Assembly: GCF_017897595.1 (NCBI RefSeq)
Contig: NZ_JAGKIK010000001.1
Coordinates: forward strand, 1 to 64,000
Reading direction: 5' to 3'
Length of the DNA: 64,000 bases
Source: Aquimarina sp. U1-2
GTDB lineage: Bacteria; Bacteroidota; Bacteroidia; Flavobacteriales; Flavobacteriaceae
Part shown: positions 37,715 through 48,251 of the stretch, piece by piece
Layout: each line of letters starts with the position of its first letter
How positions within the stretch are numbered: position 1 is the stretch's first letter
Program-made: the position numbers and the translations under genes
Notes under the pieces: model-generated
The model's database searches: none
Seen by the model: the letters and a program-made list of their open reading frames with translations, nothing else
What the model was told of the DNA's origin: nothing

Positions 37715-37751
37715 AAAAGCTTTGAAAGTAAGATGATTTCAAAAAGCTTTT
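37715..37751 (-). terminator. Terminator/attenuator between pyrG and yidC
   Basis: AAAAGCTTTGAAA (37715-37727) pairs with TTTCAAAAAGCTTTT (37737-37751), two extra A bulged. On the minus strand it ends CTTTTTATA, 14 nt upstream of the yidC ATG. It would end pyrG transcription or attenuate read-through into yidC. Confidence 0.7.
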
Positions 37752-37791
37752 AAAATTATATATTGTTTATTGTTGTCAATTATCCAGCCAA

Positions 37792-39441
<1,650 letters not shown>

Positions 39442-39597
39442 TTAACTATTTGTATAACATCTGTGAATTCTGCGCAAAAATACAAAGAAGTAAGGAAACG
39501 TAACTTCGAAAACTAAGCAATATTTCTAGAACTTATCCATAAACACTCAACAATCTAAACGACTGATAATCAAATACCATTTCAATATAAAAACGAA

Positions 39598-39618
39598 ATC
39601 CTGTAGATTGAACAGGAT
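39598..39618 (-). terminator. Intrinsic terminator after DUF5606 gene
   Basis: ATCCTGT (39598-39604) and ACAGGAT (39612-39618) form a 7-bp stem with 7-nt loop. On the minus strand it is followed by TTCGTTTTTATA. It lies 25 nt beyond the stop codon at 39643. Confidence 0.7.
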
Positions 39619-39642
39619 GTTGCTTTTGAATAGGATATATTT

Positions 39643-40062
39643 TTATTCTTCTTCTGAATTTTCTTTTTCTTTGGGCTCAGTAAAATCTGTTATTCCTTTT
39701 TCCTGAAGAATATTATACCATTGGATGACTTTTTTCATATCACTAGCATACACTCGATCTTCATCATAATCGGGTAATACTTCGCTAAAATAAGCCTCGA
39801 GTTTATCTTTAGACTCTTTATGACTAATAGCCTGGCCACCATTTTCTTTTTCCTGAATTTTATTAAAAATTTCTCTTAGTGGTACCTCTTCAGTAAATGT
39901 GTAAATAGCAATCTCACTAAGAACACTTACATTATGTCGTATACTTACTGATATTTTTTTTCCGTCTAACAGTGACTCTGCTAAAAAACCACTGCGTGTT
40001 TGAGTTTTTAACTCATACAGACCTGGTTTTCCTGAAATTGCTAATATTTTGTCTAAGTTCAT
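39643..40062 (-). CDS. DUF5606 family protein
   Basis: A 139-residue protein conserved in Bacteroidota and usually found near def and ruvX, as here. The first 60 residues (MNLDKILAISGKPGLYELKT) are the conserved DUF5606 domain, predicted small beta-rich fold. The C-terminal 45 residues are charged, with SDMKKVIQWYNILQEKG and an acidic tail. Function unknown; the neighbourhood suggests a housekeeping role in translation or DNA metabolism. Confidence 0.85.
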   Translation of the reverse strand: MNLDKILAISGKPGLYELKTQTRSGFLAESLLDGKKISVSIRHNVSVLSEIAIYTFTEEVPLREIFNKIQEKENGGQAISHKESKDKLEAYFSEVLPDYDEDRVYASDMKKVIQWYNILQEKGITDFTEPKEKENSEEE

Positions 40063-40152
40063 ATCCTATCTTTTCAAAGTCGGCAAATATCTGCAGTTCG
40101 TTTTAAAAAATCAAACATTTGTCAATATAATATTTCTTGTAAAACCTCTCTT

Positions 40153-40743
40153 TTATCTTCTTTTTTTAACTGACGGAAAACGCATTCGATAATCTGCATT
40201 TACTTTTCCTTTGGTAATATTGGTTAATTTCCCTTTAATTAAACGTTTTTTGAGACTAGATAGTTTATCGGTAAATAAGATCCCTTCTATATGATCATAT
40301 TCATGCTGAATTACTCTTGCAATCAGGCCCTCATAAACTTCGGTATGTTTTACAAAATTTTCATCAAAATACGTAATCTTTACAGTCTCATTTCGAAAAA
40401 CATCTTCTCGAATATCGGGTATACTAAGACATCCTTCGGTAAATGACCATTCGTTTCCGGTTTCCTCGATTATCGTAGCATTGATAAATACCTGTTTAAA
40501 ATTTTTCAATTGCTCTCTATCATCTTCAGACAATTCTTCATCTTCGGCAAAGGGGGCAGTATCCACCAAAAATAAACGAATGGGCAACCCTATTTGAGGT
40601 GCTGCCAGCCCTACACCATGCGCCGCATACATGGTTTCAAACATATTCGCGAGCAATTCGTTAAGTTGGGGATATGCTGTATCTATTTCCTTCGCTTTTT
40701 TCTTTAATACAGGGTCTCCGTAGGCTACAATAGGAAGTATCAT
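40153..40743 (-). CDS. def: Peptide deformylase
   Basis: Removes the formyl group from the N-terminal methionine of new proteins; an iron/zinc metalloenzyme. All three motifs are present in the 196-residue protein: GVGLAAPQIG (about 43-52), EGCLSIP with the metal-binding cysteine, and QHEYDHIEG with the HExxH ligands. The length is somewhat above the 170 residues of E. coli Def because of an internal acidic insertion (FAEDEELSEDDREQL) often seen in this phylum. It lies 39 nt downstream of ruvX on the minus strand. Confidence 0.96.
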   Translation of the reverse strand: MILPIVAYGDPVLKKKAKEIDTAYPQLNELLANMFETMYAAHGVGLAAPQIGLPIRLFLVDTAPFAEDEELSEDDREQLKNFKQVFINATIIEETGNEWSFTEGCLSIPDIREDVFRNETVKITYFDENFVKHTEVYEGLIARVIQHEYDHIEGILFTDKLSSLKKRLIKGKLTNITKGKVNADYRMRFPSVKKRR

Positions 40744-40782
40744 ATGTAATGAATAATATTTATTTTTATTTAACTTAATTTG

Positions 40783-41193
40783 CTACAGATTATAAAGATA
40801 GTCTTGCAATATAATCGTAGCACTTATTTGATCAACCAACGCTTTATCTCTTCGTTTCTTTTTAGAAATTCCGCTAGTAATCATGGTATCAAACGCAATT
40901 TTTGATGTAAAACGTTCATCTATCCTTTTCACAGGAATTTTGGGAAATTCGTGATGTAACTTTTTTAAAAAAGGAATAATATACTGTTCACTTTCTGAAG
41001 CTTCACCGTGTAATCTTTTGGGTTCTCCTATTACAAAAAGTTCGACATCTTCTTTTGATGTATATTCTATTAACCACGATATCATGTTTTTAGTATCAAC
41101 AGTAGTTAATCCAGAAGCAATGATCTTAGATTCATCTGTAACAGCGATACCACACCGCTTTTGCCCATAATCTATTGCCAAAATTCGCGCCAT
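40783..41193 (-). CDS. ruvX: Putative Holliday junction resolvase / pre-16S rRNA nuclease YqgF
   Basis: RNase H-fold nuclease of the YqgF/RuvX family, shown in E. coli to act in 16S 5'-end maturation. The 136-residue product has the N-terminal ILAIDYGQKRCGIAVTDES with the first catalytic aspartate, the middle FVIGEPKRLHGEASESEQ and RIDERFTS, and a late aspartate in KALVDQISATIILQDYL. Full length. It starts the minus-strand ruvX-def-DUF5606 group; dapD begins 126 nt away on the opposite strand. Confidence 0.92.
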   Translation of the reverse strand: MARILAIDYGQKRCGIAVTDESKIIASGLTTVDTKNMISWLIEYTSKEDVELFVIGEPKRLHGEASESEQYIIPFLKKLHHEFPKIPVKRIDERFTSKIAFDTMITSGISKKKRRDKALVDQISATIILQDYLYNL

Positions 41194-41318
41194 TCTTTTT
41201 TTGCAAAAATAGGATAATCTACCAAATAACCACTCGATTTATTAATGGTTTCCTAAAATATGGTTAATCCCTACTTTTTTCAGATGAAGCTATTATATTT
41301 ACCAAAATTTTTAAATGC

Positions 41319-42134
41319 ATGAACCAACTACAGGAAATTATAGAGAAAGCCTGGGATAACAGAGCTCTCTTAAAAGAATCAGATACCCAAAAAGCGATTC
41401 GGGAAGTTTTAGATTTATTAGATTCGGGAACATTAAGAGTAGCAGAACCAACTGGATCGGGTTGGCAAGTAAATGAATGGATTAAAAAAGCGGTAGTGCT
41501 GTATTTTCCTATTCAAAAGATGAAAACTTTAGAAGCAGGTATATTCGAGTATCACGATAAAATTCCGTTAAAACGAGGATACGAAGCCAAAGGAATACGA
41601 GTGGTACCTAATGCGGTTGCCAGACATGGGGCTTTCATCTCTCAAGGTACTATTTTAATGCCAAGCTACGTAAATATTGGTGCTTATGTAGATGAAGGAA
41701 CGATGGTAGATACCTGGGCTACTGTTGGTAGTTGTGCACAAATCGGTAAAAATGTTCATCTCAGTGGTGGTGTAGGTATTGGCGGGGTTTTAGAACCTTT
41801 ACAAGCTGCGCCAGTGATTATTGAAGATAATGCTTTTATAGGATCTCGATGTATTGTCGTTGAAGGTGTAAAAGTAGAAAAAGAAGCGGTTCTTGGAGCC
41901 AACGTAGTGCTTACCGCATCAACTAAAATAATTGACGTTACCGGAGACACTCCTGTAGAAAAGAAAGGGGTCGTACCTTCGGGATCTGTTGTAATTCCTG
42001 GTAGCTATAGTAAACAATTTACCGCCGGAACGTATAATGTTCCTTGTGCATTGATTATTGGTAGACGAAAAGAAAGTACCGATAAGAAAACATCATTGAA
42101 CGATGCACTTCGTGAATACGATGTAGCTGTTTAA
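41319..42134 (+). CDS. dapD: 2,3,4,5-tetrahydropyridine-2,6-dicarboxylate N-succinyltransferase
   Basis: Uses succinyl-CoA to open tetrahydrodipicolinate in the succinylase branch of lysine and diaminopimelate synthesis. The 271 residues show an N-terminal helical part and a left-handed beta-helix of hexapeptide repeats (about 100-230: ARHGAFISQGTILMPSYVNI, GAYVDEGTMVDTWATVGSCA, VHLSGGVGIGGVLEPLQAAP). The start is ATG 41319. A strong terminator follows 23 nt after the stop, so dapD is monocistronic. Confidence 0.96.
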   Translation: MNQLQEIIEKAWDNRALLKESDTQKAIREVLDLLDSGTLRVAEPTGSGWQVNEWIKKAVVLYFPIQKMKTLEAGIFEYHDKIPLKRGYEAKGIRVVPNAVARHGAFISQGTILMPSYVNIGAYVDEGTMVDTWATVGSCAQIGKNVHLSGGVGIGGVLEPLQAAPVIIEDNAFIGSRCIVVEGVKVEKEAVLGANVVLTASTKIIDVTGDTPVEKKGVVPSGSVVIPGSYSKQFTAGTYNVPCALIIGRRKESTDKKTSLNDALREYDVAV

Positions 42135-42156
42135 AATTTAAGTGGTACAATGATCT

Positions 42157-42191
42157 GAGCTTGTCCACCATAAGGACAGGCTCATCTTTTT
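42157..42191 (+). terminator. Intrinsic terminator of dapD
   Basis: GAGCTTGTCC (42157-42166) pairs with GGACAGGCTC (42174-42183), one G-U, 7-nt loop, followed by ATCTTTTT. Confidence 0.9.
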
Positions 42192-42203
42192 AATTGATAG
42201 TCG

Positions 42204-43265
42204 ATGAAAATTCTAGTTATTCAGCAAAAAATGATGGGTGATGTACTTACCAGTACCATCATTTGTGAAGTTTTGCGTAAAGAATATCCCGACGCCAGAA
42301 TCGATTATTTGGTCAACTCAAGTACTCGACCAGTAGTTGCAGAAAATAAATTTTTCGACAACATTGTAGAATTCAAACCTGTATATAGAGATAGTAAAAT
42401 TGAATTTTATCGTTTTTTGTTAACTATCCGTAAAACAAAATATGATCGTGTTATCGATGCCTATGGTAAATTAGAAAGTAATCTTATCGCTTTATTTTCA
42501 GGAGCTCCTGAAAAAATATCTTTTTATAAGTGGTATACTCAATTTATATACACAAAAACAATACATAGAGTTTCACAACCCATTACCAATGCTAGTACTG
42601 CTATAGAAAATAGACTTCGACTTGTTTTTCCTGAAAATAGAATTACTTCAGAAATTGTAAAACCTAAAATTTATCTTACTGAAGAAGAAAAGGAAAAGGC
42701 CAAAGAATTTCTAGAATCCAATGATATTGATTTAAAAAAACCTCTAGTCATGATTAGCGTGATTGGTAGCGAAGAAAGTAAAACATTACCTCTAGAATAC
42801 ATGGCAAAAGTAATTGATGAAATTGTGAATACATCGGGGGCTAACATACTATTCAATTACATTCCAAATCAGGAAAAAGATGCTCGTACCGTGTATAACT
42901 TGACCAATTATAAAACACAACAGCATATTCACTTTGATGTTTTTGCAAAAAGTCTTCGTGGCTTTATTGCAATCTTGTCTCATTGCAATGTTTTGGTGGG
43001 TAATGAAGGTGGTGCTGTCAATATTGCTAAAGCCTTAGATGTTTCAACATTCACCATTTTCTCCCCCTGGATTATTAAAAATCATTGGAATATGTTTGAA
43101 GATAATGAAAAACACTTATCTGTACATCTCGCAGATTATATACCTTCCCTTTTTGCTAACAAAAGCGTTAAAGAATTAAAAAACACCTCAGTAGAACTTT
43201 ATCCAAACTTTGAGCCCGAGCTATTCATTTATCAATTAAAAGAATTTCTTCATAAAAACTTATAA
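42204..43265 (+). CDS. Glycosyltransferase family 9 (heptosyltransferase-like)
   Basis: A 353-residue GT-B glycosyltransferase related to LPS heptosyltransferases. The N-terminus MKILVIQQKMMGDVLTSTII matches the family's opening beta-strand and the conserved asp-val pair near the acceptor site; the C-terminal half holds HCNVLVGNEGGAVNIAKALD, the usual nucleotide-sugar contact region with GNEGG. The sugar donor is unknown; in Bacteroidota these enzymes build lipid A core or related glycans. First gene of the envelope glycosylation island that reaches to 47.6 kb. Confidence 0.85.
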   Translation: MKILVIQQKMMGDVLTSTIICEVLRKEYPDARIDYLVNSSTRPVVAENKFFDNIVEFKPVYRDSKIEFYRFLLTIRKTKYDRVIDAYGKLESNLIALFSGAPEKISFYKWYTQFIYTKTIHRVSQPITNASTAIENRLRLVFPENRITSEIVKPKIYLTEEEKEKAKEFLESNDIDLKKPLVMISVIGSEESKTLPLEYMAKVIDEIVNTSGANILFNYIPNQEKDARTVYNLTNYKTQQHIHFDVFAKSLRGFIAILSHCNVLVGNEGGAVNIAKALDVSTFTIFSPWIIKNHWNMFEDNEKHLSVHLADYIPSLFANKSVKELKNTSVELYPNFEPELFIYQLKEFLHKNL

Positions 43266-43493
43266 ATTCTTGTACACTAATCTTTCAATTTTGAATAATT
43301 TAAAATACGTCTTTTAGTAGATTGAATACGAAATAAACACCGAAATTAGTATCGAACTCATCCCAAATTAACTATTTTTACTCGATAATCAAGATTTATA
43401 TTTTTAGAGATTTGTCTCTGCATAAGAGTACGTTTTGAATTATATATCCCAAAGTAATCTATACACTAATTTTCGCTAAATAATATACAGCAT

Positions 43494-44261
43494 ATGGTGA
43501 AGCTCTCTGGAGTTGTTATTACATATAATGAAGAAAGAAAAATCGAAACATGCCTTGCTTCTCTGGCCGCTGTCGTAGATGAAATAGTCGTAGTCGATTC
43601 TTTTTCTACAGACCGTACAGAAGAAGTTTGTAAAAGATACAAGGTCAAATTTATCCAACAGCAATTCCTGGGATATAAAGAGCAGAAAAATTTTGCGATT
43701 ACACAGGCTTCATATGATTATATTATTTCTCTTGACGGGGATGAAGCCTTATCTCCTGAGCTTCAAGAATCTCTTAAAAAATTGAAATCAAATTGGGTAC
43801 ATGATGGGTATTATATGAATCGCTATAATAATTTTTGTGGTCAATGGATCAATCACTCTGATTGGTATCCTGATAAAAAATTAAGAGCTTTTATAAAAGG
43901 AAAGGGCACGTGGAAAGGAATTAATCCTCACGATTCTTACAAACTACATTCCCCAAAAAATTGTGGTAAATTGAAAGGAGATATTCTACATTGGAATTAC
44001 CCTACATACAGTGCATATAACAAACAGATAGAAAAATTCTCTACCATATCGGCACACTCATATTACCAATTAGGAAAAAAAGCTTCGCTTTGGAAAATTC
44101 TTTTCAATCCAAGCTGGGCATTTTTTAAGGCCTATTTTTTACGATTAGGTTTTCTAGACGGGCTTAACGGTTTTATTATTTGTGTTCAAACCGCAAATCT
44201 TACTTTTTTGAAATATATTAAATTGAGGGAGTTAACTAGATCGGAGCATCAGAAGAAATAG
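43494..44261 (+). CDS. Glycosyltransferase family 2, WaaE/KdtX-like
   Basis: A 255-residue GT-A enzyme with N-terminal SGVVITYNEERKIETCLASL, the donor-binding DEIVVVDSFSTDRTEEV and the metal-binding ISLDGDEAL (DxD). The C-terminal half has HWNYPTYSAYNKQIEKFS and membrane-associated helices, typical of LPS core beta-1,4-glucosyltransferase-like (WaaE) members. The 3' end overlaps the convergent Kdo-kinase-like gene by 26 nt. A 228-nt non-coding gap with no clear promoter precedes it. Confidence 0.85.
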   Translation: MVKLSGVVITYNEERKIETCLASLAAVVDEIVVVDSFSTDRTEEVCKRYKVKFIQQQFLGYKEQKNFAITQASYDYIISLDGDEALSPELQESLKKLKSNWVHDGYYMNRYNNFCGQWINHSDWYPDKKLRAFIKGKGTWKGINPHDSYKLHSPKNCGKLKGDILHWNYPTYSAYNKQIEKFSTISAHSYYQLGKKASLWKILFNPSWAFFKAYFLRLGFLDGLNGFIICVQTANLTFLKYIKLRELTRSEHQKK

Positions 44262-45033
44262 TTTTGTACTTCTTCTTCCAAAAAAAGATGCTTTTTTTAA
44301 TTCTAATTTTACGATAAAACTTGTGCTGAAACGCTTTGGTAGATGACCACATTAGATCGAATATGATTGCCTCATCCTCCCCTGTGCATCGCGCGTACTC
44401 ATTACTCATAATTTTAATCATAGATTTATGGATCGTTAGCTTGGCAAAATTACGTATCCTGGTTTCAAAATTCATTCTTCCAAACTGCATCCTGTTTAAG
44501 TCAACCAAATAAAAGTCATATCCGCTATTGGTTCTTTTGATCAAGGTATTACCTGGGGAATGATCTAAAAAATGCACGCCATTTTCGTGTAATCGATAAG
44601 TAAATCTTGTAAAAGCTCTCAGTATTTCTTCGTGATCAGGTATCTCGAAATCTGTAGTTAACTCTCTATACGTTAAATCATATTGCACCAATTCACTAAT
44701 ATAATAGCTCTTTTTAAACAAAATGGTCGATTGGCATATTTGATAAGCTACAGGAAATGGTGTATTAATTCCTAAGTCCAAAAGTTTAAGGGCATAAGTG
44801 TACGATCTTTCTGCTTTTGAAGCTCTAAAAAACCGATACACTATTTGATTAATTACATTAGGAACCTTAAATGATTTAATAGCCAACTTTTTGTTATCGC
44901 TTTTTACAATTTTTATAACATTACGTTCTGCTGCTCCTAAAATATCTTCATAAGTATCGAAATGATCAATAGCATCAAGCAAGTCTTTTCTCAAAGATGC
45001 GTATGAAGGATTAAGTATAAATTTGTTTGGCAT
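44236..45033 (-). CDS. Kdo/LPS-core kinase-like protein (InaA family)
   Basis: A 265-residue protein with a protein-kinase-like fold related to Kdo kinase and InaA/RfaP. The N-lobe has NVIKIVKSDNKKLAIKSF with the probable ATP lysine. The catalytic loop is HFLDHSPGNTLI (DHxxxN) and the metal aspartate follows in FYLVDLNRMQFG. Likely phosphorylates an LPS core sugar; the substrate is inferred from position among glycosyltransferases. It is convergent with the GT2 gene and overlaps it by 26 nt. A minus-strand TATATTTG at 45089-45082 may be its -7 box (nearest TTTG is 24 nt upstream, longer than usual). Confidence 0.82.
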   Translation of the reverse strand: MPNKFILNPSYASLRKDLLDAIDHFDTYEDILGAAERNVIKIVKSDNKKLAIKSFKVPNVINQIVYRFFRASKAERSYTYALKLLDLGINTPFPVAYQICQSTILFKKSYYISELVQYDLTYRELTTDFEIPDHEEILRAFTRFTYRLHENGVHFLDHSPGNTLIKRTNSGYDFYLVDLNRMQFGRMNFETRIRNFAKLTIHKSMIKIMSNEYARCTGEDEAIIFDLMWSSTKAFQHKFYRKIRIKKSIFFWKKKYKTISSDAPI

Positions 45034-45230
45034 AAAACGTTGTATTGACCTAGGACTATTTTCTATTGCATTATACTATTGCAAATATATTAGAATTAAA
45101 TGGTATTGCAGATCAAACTTCTTTCTAGAAACAAATTATTGAACTGATTTAATAAAATAAAGTTAATTACAAATTGTACTGATAATTTTTAAATAGTTTG
45201 ATACATTTACTTCATATTTTATGCTAAGAG

Positions 45231-46289
45231 ATGACCAAAAATAATACAATGAAGGTAGTTCAGGTTATAGATCAATTGCATTTAGGAGGTGCAGAACGAG
45301 TATGTGTAAATCTAGTGAACGTTCTGAATAGAAACCAGGTTTCAGTAAAATTAATAGTTCTTAGCGATGACGGACCACTATTTGACTTGGTAGATGACGG
45401 TGTAGAAGTCATCTGCCTTAATAAAGGTAACAGTAAATTTAAAGCGTACAAGCAATTTGTAAAGCATGTAAAGCGTGATGATATTATTCACACCCATATG
45501 CGGGCAAACTATAGGTTTGTAAGAAAAGCTTTTCTGTTTTTTGGAGGGAAAAAACCAATTATTTTACATGACCATTATGGAAAAATAATGGTCAATCAAA
45601 AAGTTCCCAAATTTTTCAGATTTATATTAAAACCTCAATTTTACATAGGCTGTTCTAAACTTTTAACGCAGTGGGCTGTTCAAAAGGTAAAAATAGATCC
45701 TAGCAGGGTTTTTTTAGTCAATAATTTTGTAGTACCGCATGATCCTAATAGTGAAGGCAAACATAAAAAGCAAGGATTGGTTCTAGTAGGCAGCCTTAAA
45801 CGGGTTAAAAACCACAAATTTGCTATTGATATTACAAAAGCTTTAGACAAAGAACTAACAATTTACTGTCCTGCTTTAACCAGTCAAAAAAATTACTATA
45901 AAGAATTAATGTCTTATCTTGAAGAAATTGGTTTCGAAGAAAAGGTTCATTTTATTACAGGGTGCACCGATGTACAAGCTGAATTGAAAAAGTATGAATT
46001 AGCTTTGCTAACTTCAACCTCAGAAGGTGATCCCCTTGCTTTGATTGAATATATTGCTCAGGGTATTCCATTTTTAAGCTCTAACGTAGGTGAGGCTGTA
46101 AAAATTATAAAAGAATATTTTCCATTTTTAATTCAGGAAAATTTTGAAGTTAGTCAATGGGTAGAGAACTACCATAGAGCCATTACGATTACTCCTGAGG
46201 AAATAGAAAAAATTTATAATAAACACTTCTCTCATCAACTGTATTTGAAAAAATACTTAGATATTTATGAACAAATACTAAATAGTTAA
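45231..46289 (+). CDS. Glycosyltransferase family 4, first
   Basis: A 352-residue GT-B enzyme. MKVVQVIDQLHLGGAERVCVNLVN is the classic GT4 N-terminus with the GGAER acceptor loop; the C-terminal domain has LVLVGSLKRVKNHKFAIDI and the E-x7-E type motif in STSEGDPLALIEYIAQGIPF. ATG 45231 is used; ATG 45249 six codons downstream is equally possible. It sits between the kinase-like gene and another GT4 in a probable LPS or capsule assembly island. Confidence 0.87.
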   Translation: MTKNNTMKVVQVIDQLHLGGAERVCVNLVNVLNRNQVSVKLIVLSDDGPLFDLVDDGVEVICLNKGNSKFKAYKQFVKHVKRDDIIHTHMRANYRFVRKAFLFFGGKKPIILHDHYGKIMVNQKVPKFFRFILKPQFYIGCSKLLTQWAVQKVKIDPSRVFLVNNFVVPHDPNSEGKHKKQGLVLVGSLKRVKNHKFAIDITKALDKELTIYCPALTSQKNYYKELMSYLEEIGFEEKVHFITGCTDVQAELKKYELALLTSTSEGDPLALIEYIAQGIPFLSSNVGEAVKIIKEYFPFLIQENFEVSQWVENYHRAITITPEEIEKIYNKHFSHQLYLKKYLDIYEQILNS

Positions 46290-46473
46290 AGACATCCAAC
46301 AATAGTATTGTTTAATCAAAATGATAGAGCTGGTTTAAATCATCTTATTTGAATTATCCATGTACAAGATTTACTTTTGTAACACATGTTTGTTAAAGTA
46401 AATTCTTCTAAATGACCATACATGAATATCAAATACAGCTTAAAATAACGTCTAACTATTGCAAAATCTTACT

Positions 46474-47583
46474 ATGCACATTCTACATCTATCTGCAGTC
46501 ACCAATTGGGGCGGTGGCGAAAATCATATAGAAAATCTATGCTTTGAATTAGGCGAATCTCATCCCGAAATTAAAAATACAATTTTATGTGCTCGTGATA
46601 CACCTTTTCATAAAAGGTTAGAAAAAACAACGCTTTCTTATATTACAGCGCCATTAAAAATTAAGATTGATCCAAGGTACTTTTTAAAAATAGGTGCTTT
46701 TTGTAAAAGAGAAGGTGTAGATCTTATTCATATACACGAGCCCAGTGCTTTATTTGCAGCCATACTGGCCGACAAAATTTACGACCTACCCCCCTTTGTA
46801 TTTAGCAAAAAAACATCGTTCCCTATAAAACAAAGAAAAAAGACTTTATTTAAATATAATTACTCTAAGATCAAAAAAATACTGTGTGTTTCTAAAGAAA
46901 CTCAAAAAATAGCCGAGAAAGCTATTATAGATCAAGATAAGCTACTAACCATCTATCATGGTACCAATCTAAAAACCAAAAGCACGGCTACCGATTTTCT
47001 GTTACGAGAACGCTATGAAATCCCTAAGCATAAAACTATTATTGGTAATATTGGTAATCATATAAAAGCCAAGCATTTAGAAACCTTTATCGATGTGGTG
47101 AATAGTATAGTAAACACTCATAAAAATTTAAATTTTATGTTTATCCAAATAGGAACCTTTTCTGAAAGAACGGATGCCCTGTTAGAAAAAGTAAAAGCGT
47201 TACATCTTGATGATCACATCATTTTTATGGGCTACACGGCAAATGCTTCAAATTTTATTCCGCAGTTTGATATTAGCCTTATCACTTCTCAAAGTGAAGG
47301 AATTCCACAATTTATCTATGAATCGATGTATCATAAAACTCCCGTTATCAGTACAAGTGTAGGAGGTATTCCTGAAGCTATTGAACATGAAGTAAATGGT
47401 TTGCTAGCACCCGCATATGATTCTGAAACTTTGGTAAAACACATATTCACCCTATCGCAAAACGAAGAATTATCAACCTCATTCACCGAAAAAAGCTATT
47501 CTAAACTTTTACAAACATTTACCACCCAAAAAATGGCCGAACAAACATTAAAAGTTTATAAAACCATAGTAAACCATGACTGA
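46474..47583 (+). CDS. Glycosyltransferase family 4, second
   Basis: A 369-residue GT-B enzyme starting at ATG 46474 (a TTG at 46459 would add five residues). Motifs are MHILHLSAVTNWGGGENHIE at the N-terminus, VDLIHIHEPSA, the nucleotide-binding GNIGNHIKAKHLETFIDVV, and SQSEGIPQFIYESMYHKTPV with the catalytic glutamates followed by STSVGGIPEAIEHEVNG. It overlaps the tsaC-like gene by 8 nt, so the two are cotranscribed. Donor and acceptor are unknown. Confidence 0.88.
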   Translation: MHILHLSAVTNWGGGENHIENLCFELGESHPEIKNTILCARDTPFHKRLEKTTLSYITAPLKIKIDPRYFLKIGAFCKREGVDLIHIHEPSALFAAILADKIYDLPPFVFSKKTSFPIKQRKKTLFKYNYSKIKKILCVSKETQKIAEKAIIDQDKLLTIYHGTNLKTKSTATDFLLRERYEIPKHKTIIGNIGNHIKAKHLETFIDVVNSIVNTHKNLNFMFIQIGTFSERTDALLEKVKALHLDDHIIFMGYTANASNFIPQFDISLITSQSEGIPQFIYESMYHKTPVISTSVGGIPEAIEHEVNGLLAPAYDSETLVKHIFTLSQNEELSTSFTEKSYSKLLQTFTTQKMAEQTLKVYKTIVNHD

Positions 47584-48145
47584 TCAAAGTACAGAAATTG
47601 AAAAAACAATTGCTATATTAAAAAAAGGAGGAATTATTCTCTATCCAACCGATACCGTGTGGGGCGTCGGGTGTGACGCTACTAATGCTGAAGCCATAGA
47701 CAAGATATTTGCTTTAAAAGAAAGAGAGGAAAGTAAATCCATGATTTGCCTGGTAAACGATTTTAAAATGTTGCAACAGTATGTTGAAGAAGTTCCGGAG
47801 GTTGCATATGATGTACTAAAATATGCTTCAAAACCCACTACTATAATTTATGATAGGCCTCTTAGAGTTGCAGAAAATCTAATTGCACAAGATAATACTT
47901 TGGCCATTCGGGTTGCAAGAGATCTCTTTTGCGGAAAACTAATCAAAAAATTTAAACGACCCATAGTGTCTACCTCTGCTAACATAAGCGGTATGCCTAC
48001 ACCAAAAAACTTCGAAGAAATTTCTGCTACGATTTTGGAAGGCGTTGACTATGTCGTAAATTTGCCGTTACAAAAAAAAGGTGCTAAACCTTCTTCGATC
48101 ATTAAAATCGGAAACGACAGCACGGTCAAAATTATAAGGAAATAA
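47576..48145 (+). CDS. L-threonylcarbamoyladenylate synthase (TsaC/YrdC/Sua5 family)
   Basis: Makes threonylcarbamoyl-AMP from threonine, bicarbonate and ATP for the t6A modification of ANN-decoding tRNAs. The 189 residues match the YrdC domain: GGIILYPTDTVWGVGCDATN, KIFALKEREESKSMICLV (KxR ligands) and RPIVSTSANISGMPTPKNF (SxN). It lacks the extra C-terminal Sua5 domain, so it is the short TsaC type. Its start lies inside the end of the upstream GT4 gene. Confidence 0.92.
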   Translation: MTDQSTEIEKTIAILKKGGIILYPTDTVWGVGCDATNAEAIDKIFALKEREESKSMICLVNDFKMLQQYVEEVPEVAYDVLKYASKPTTIIYDRPLRVAENLIAQDNTLAIRVARDLFCGKLIKKFKRPIVSTSANISGMPTPKNFEEISATILEGVDYVVNLPLQKKGAKPSSIIKIGNDSTVKIIRK

Positions 48146-48251
48146 GCGATCTCTGGTAAGACTCGTGAAGCACTACATTGAAAACATTAATTCGCAATTC
48201 GGAGGGCAAACCTCGGAACTGTAAAATCTCGATTATCGAGTAAAGAGATTC

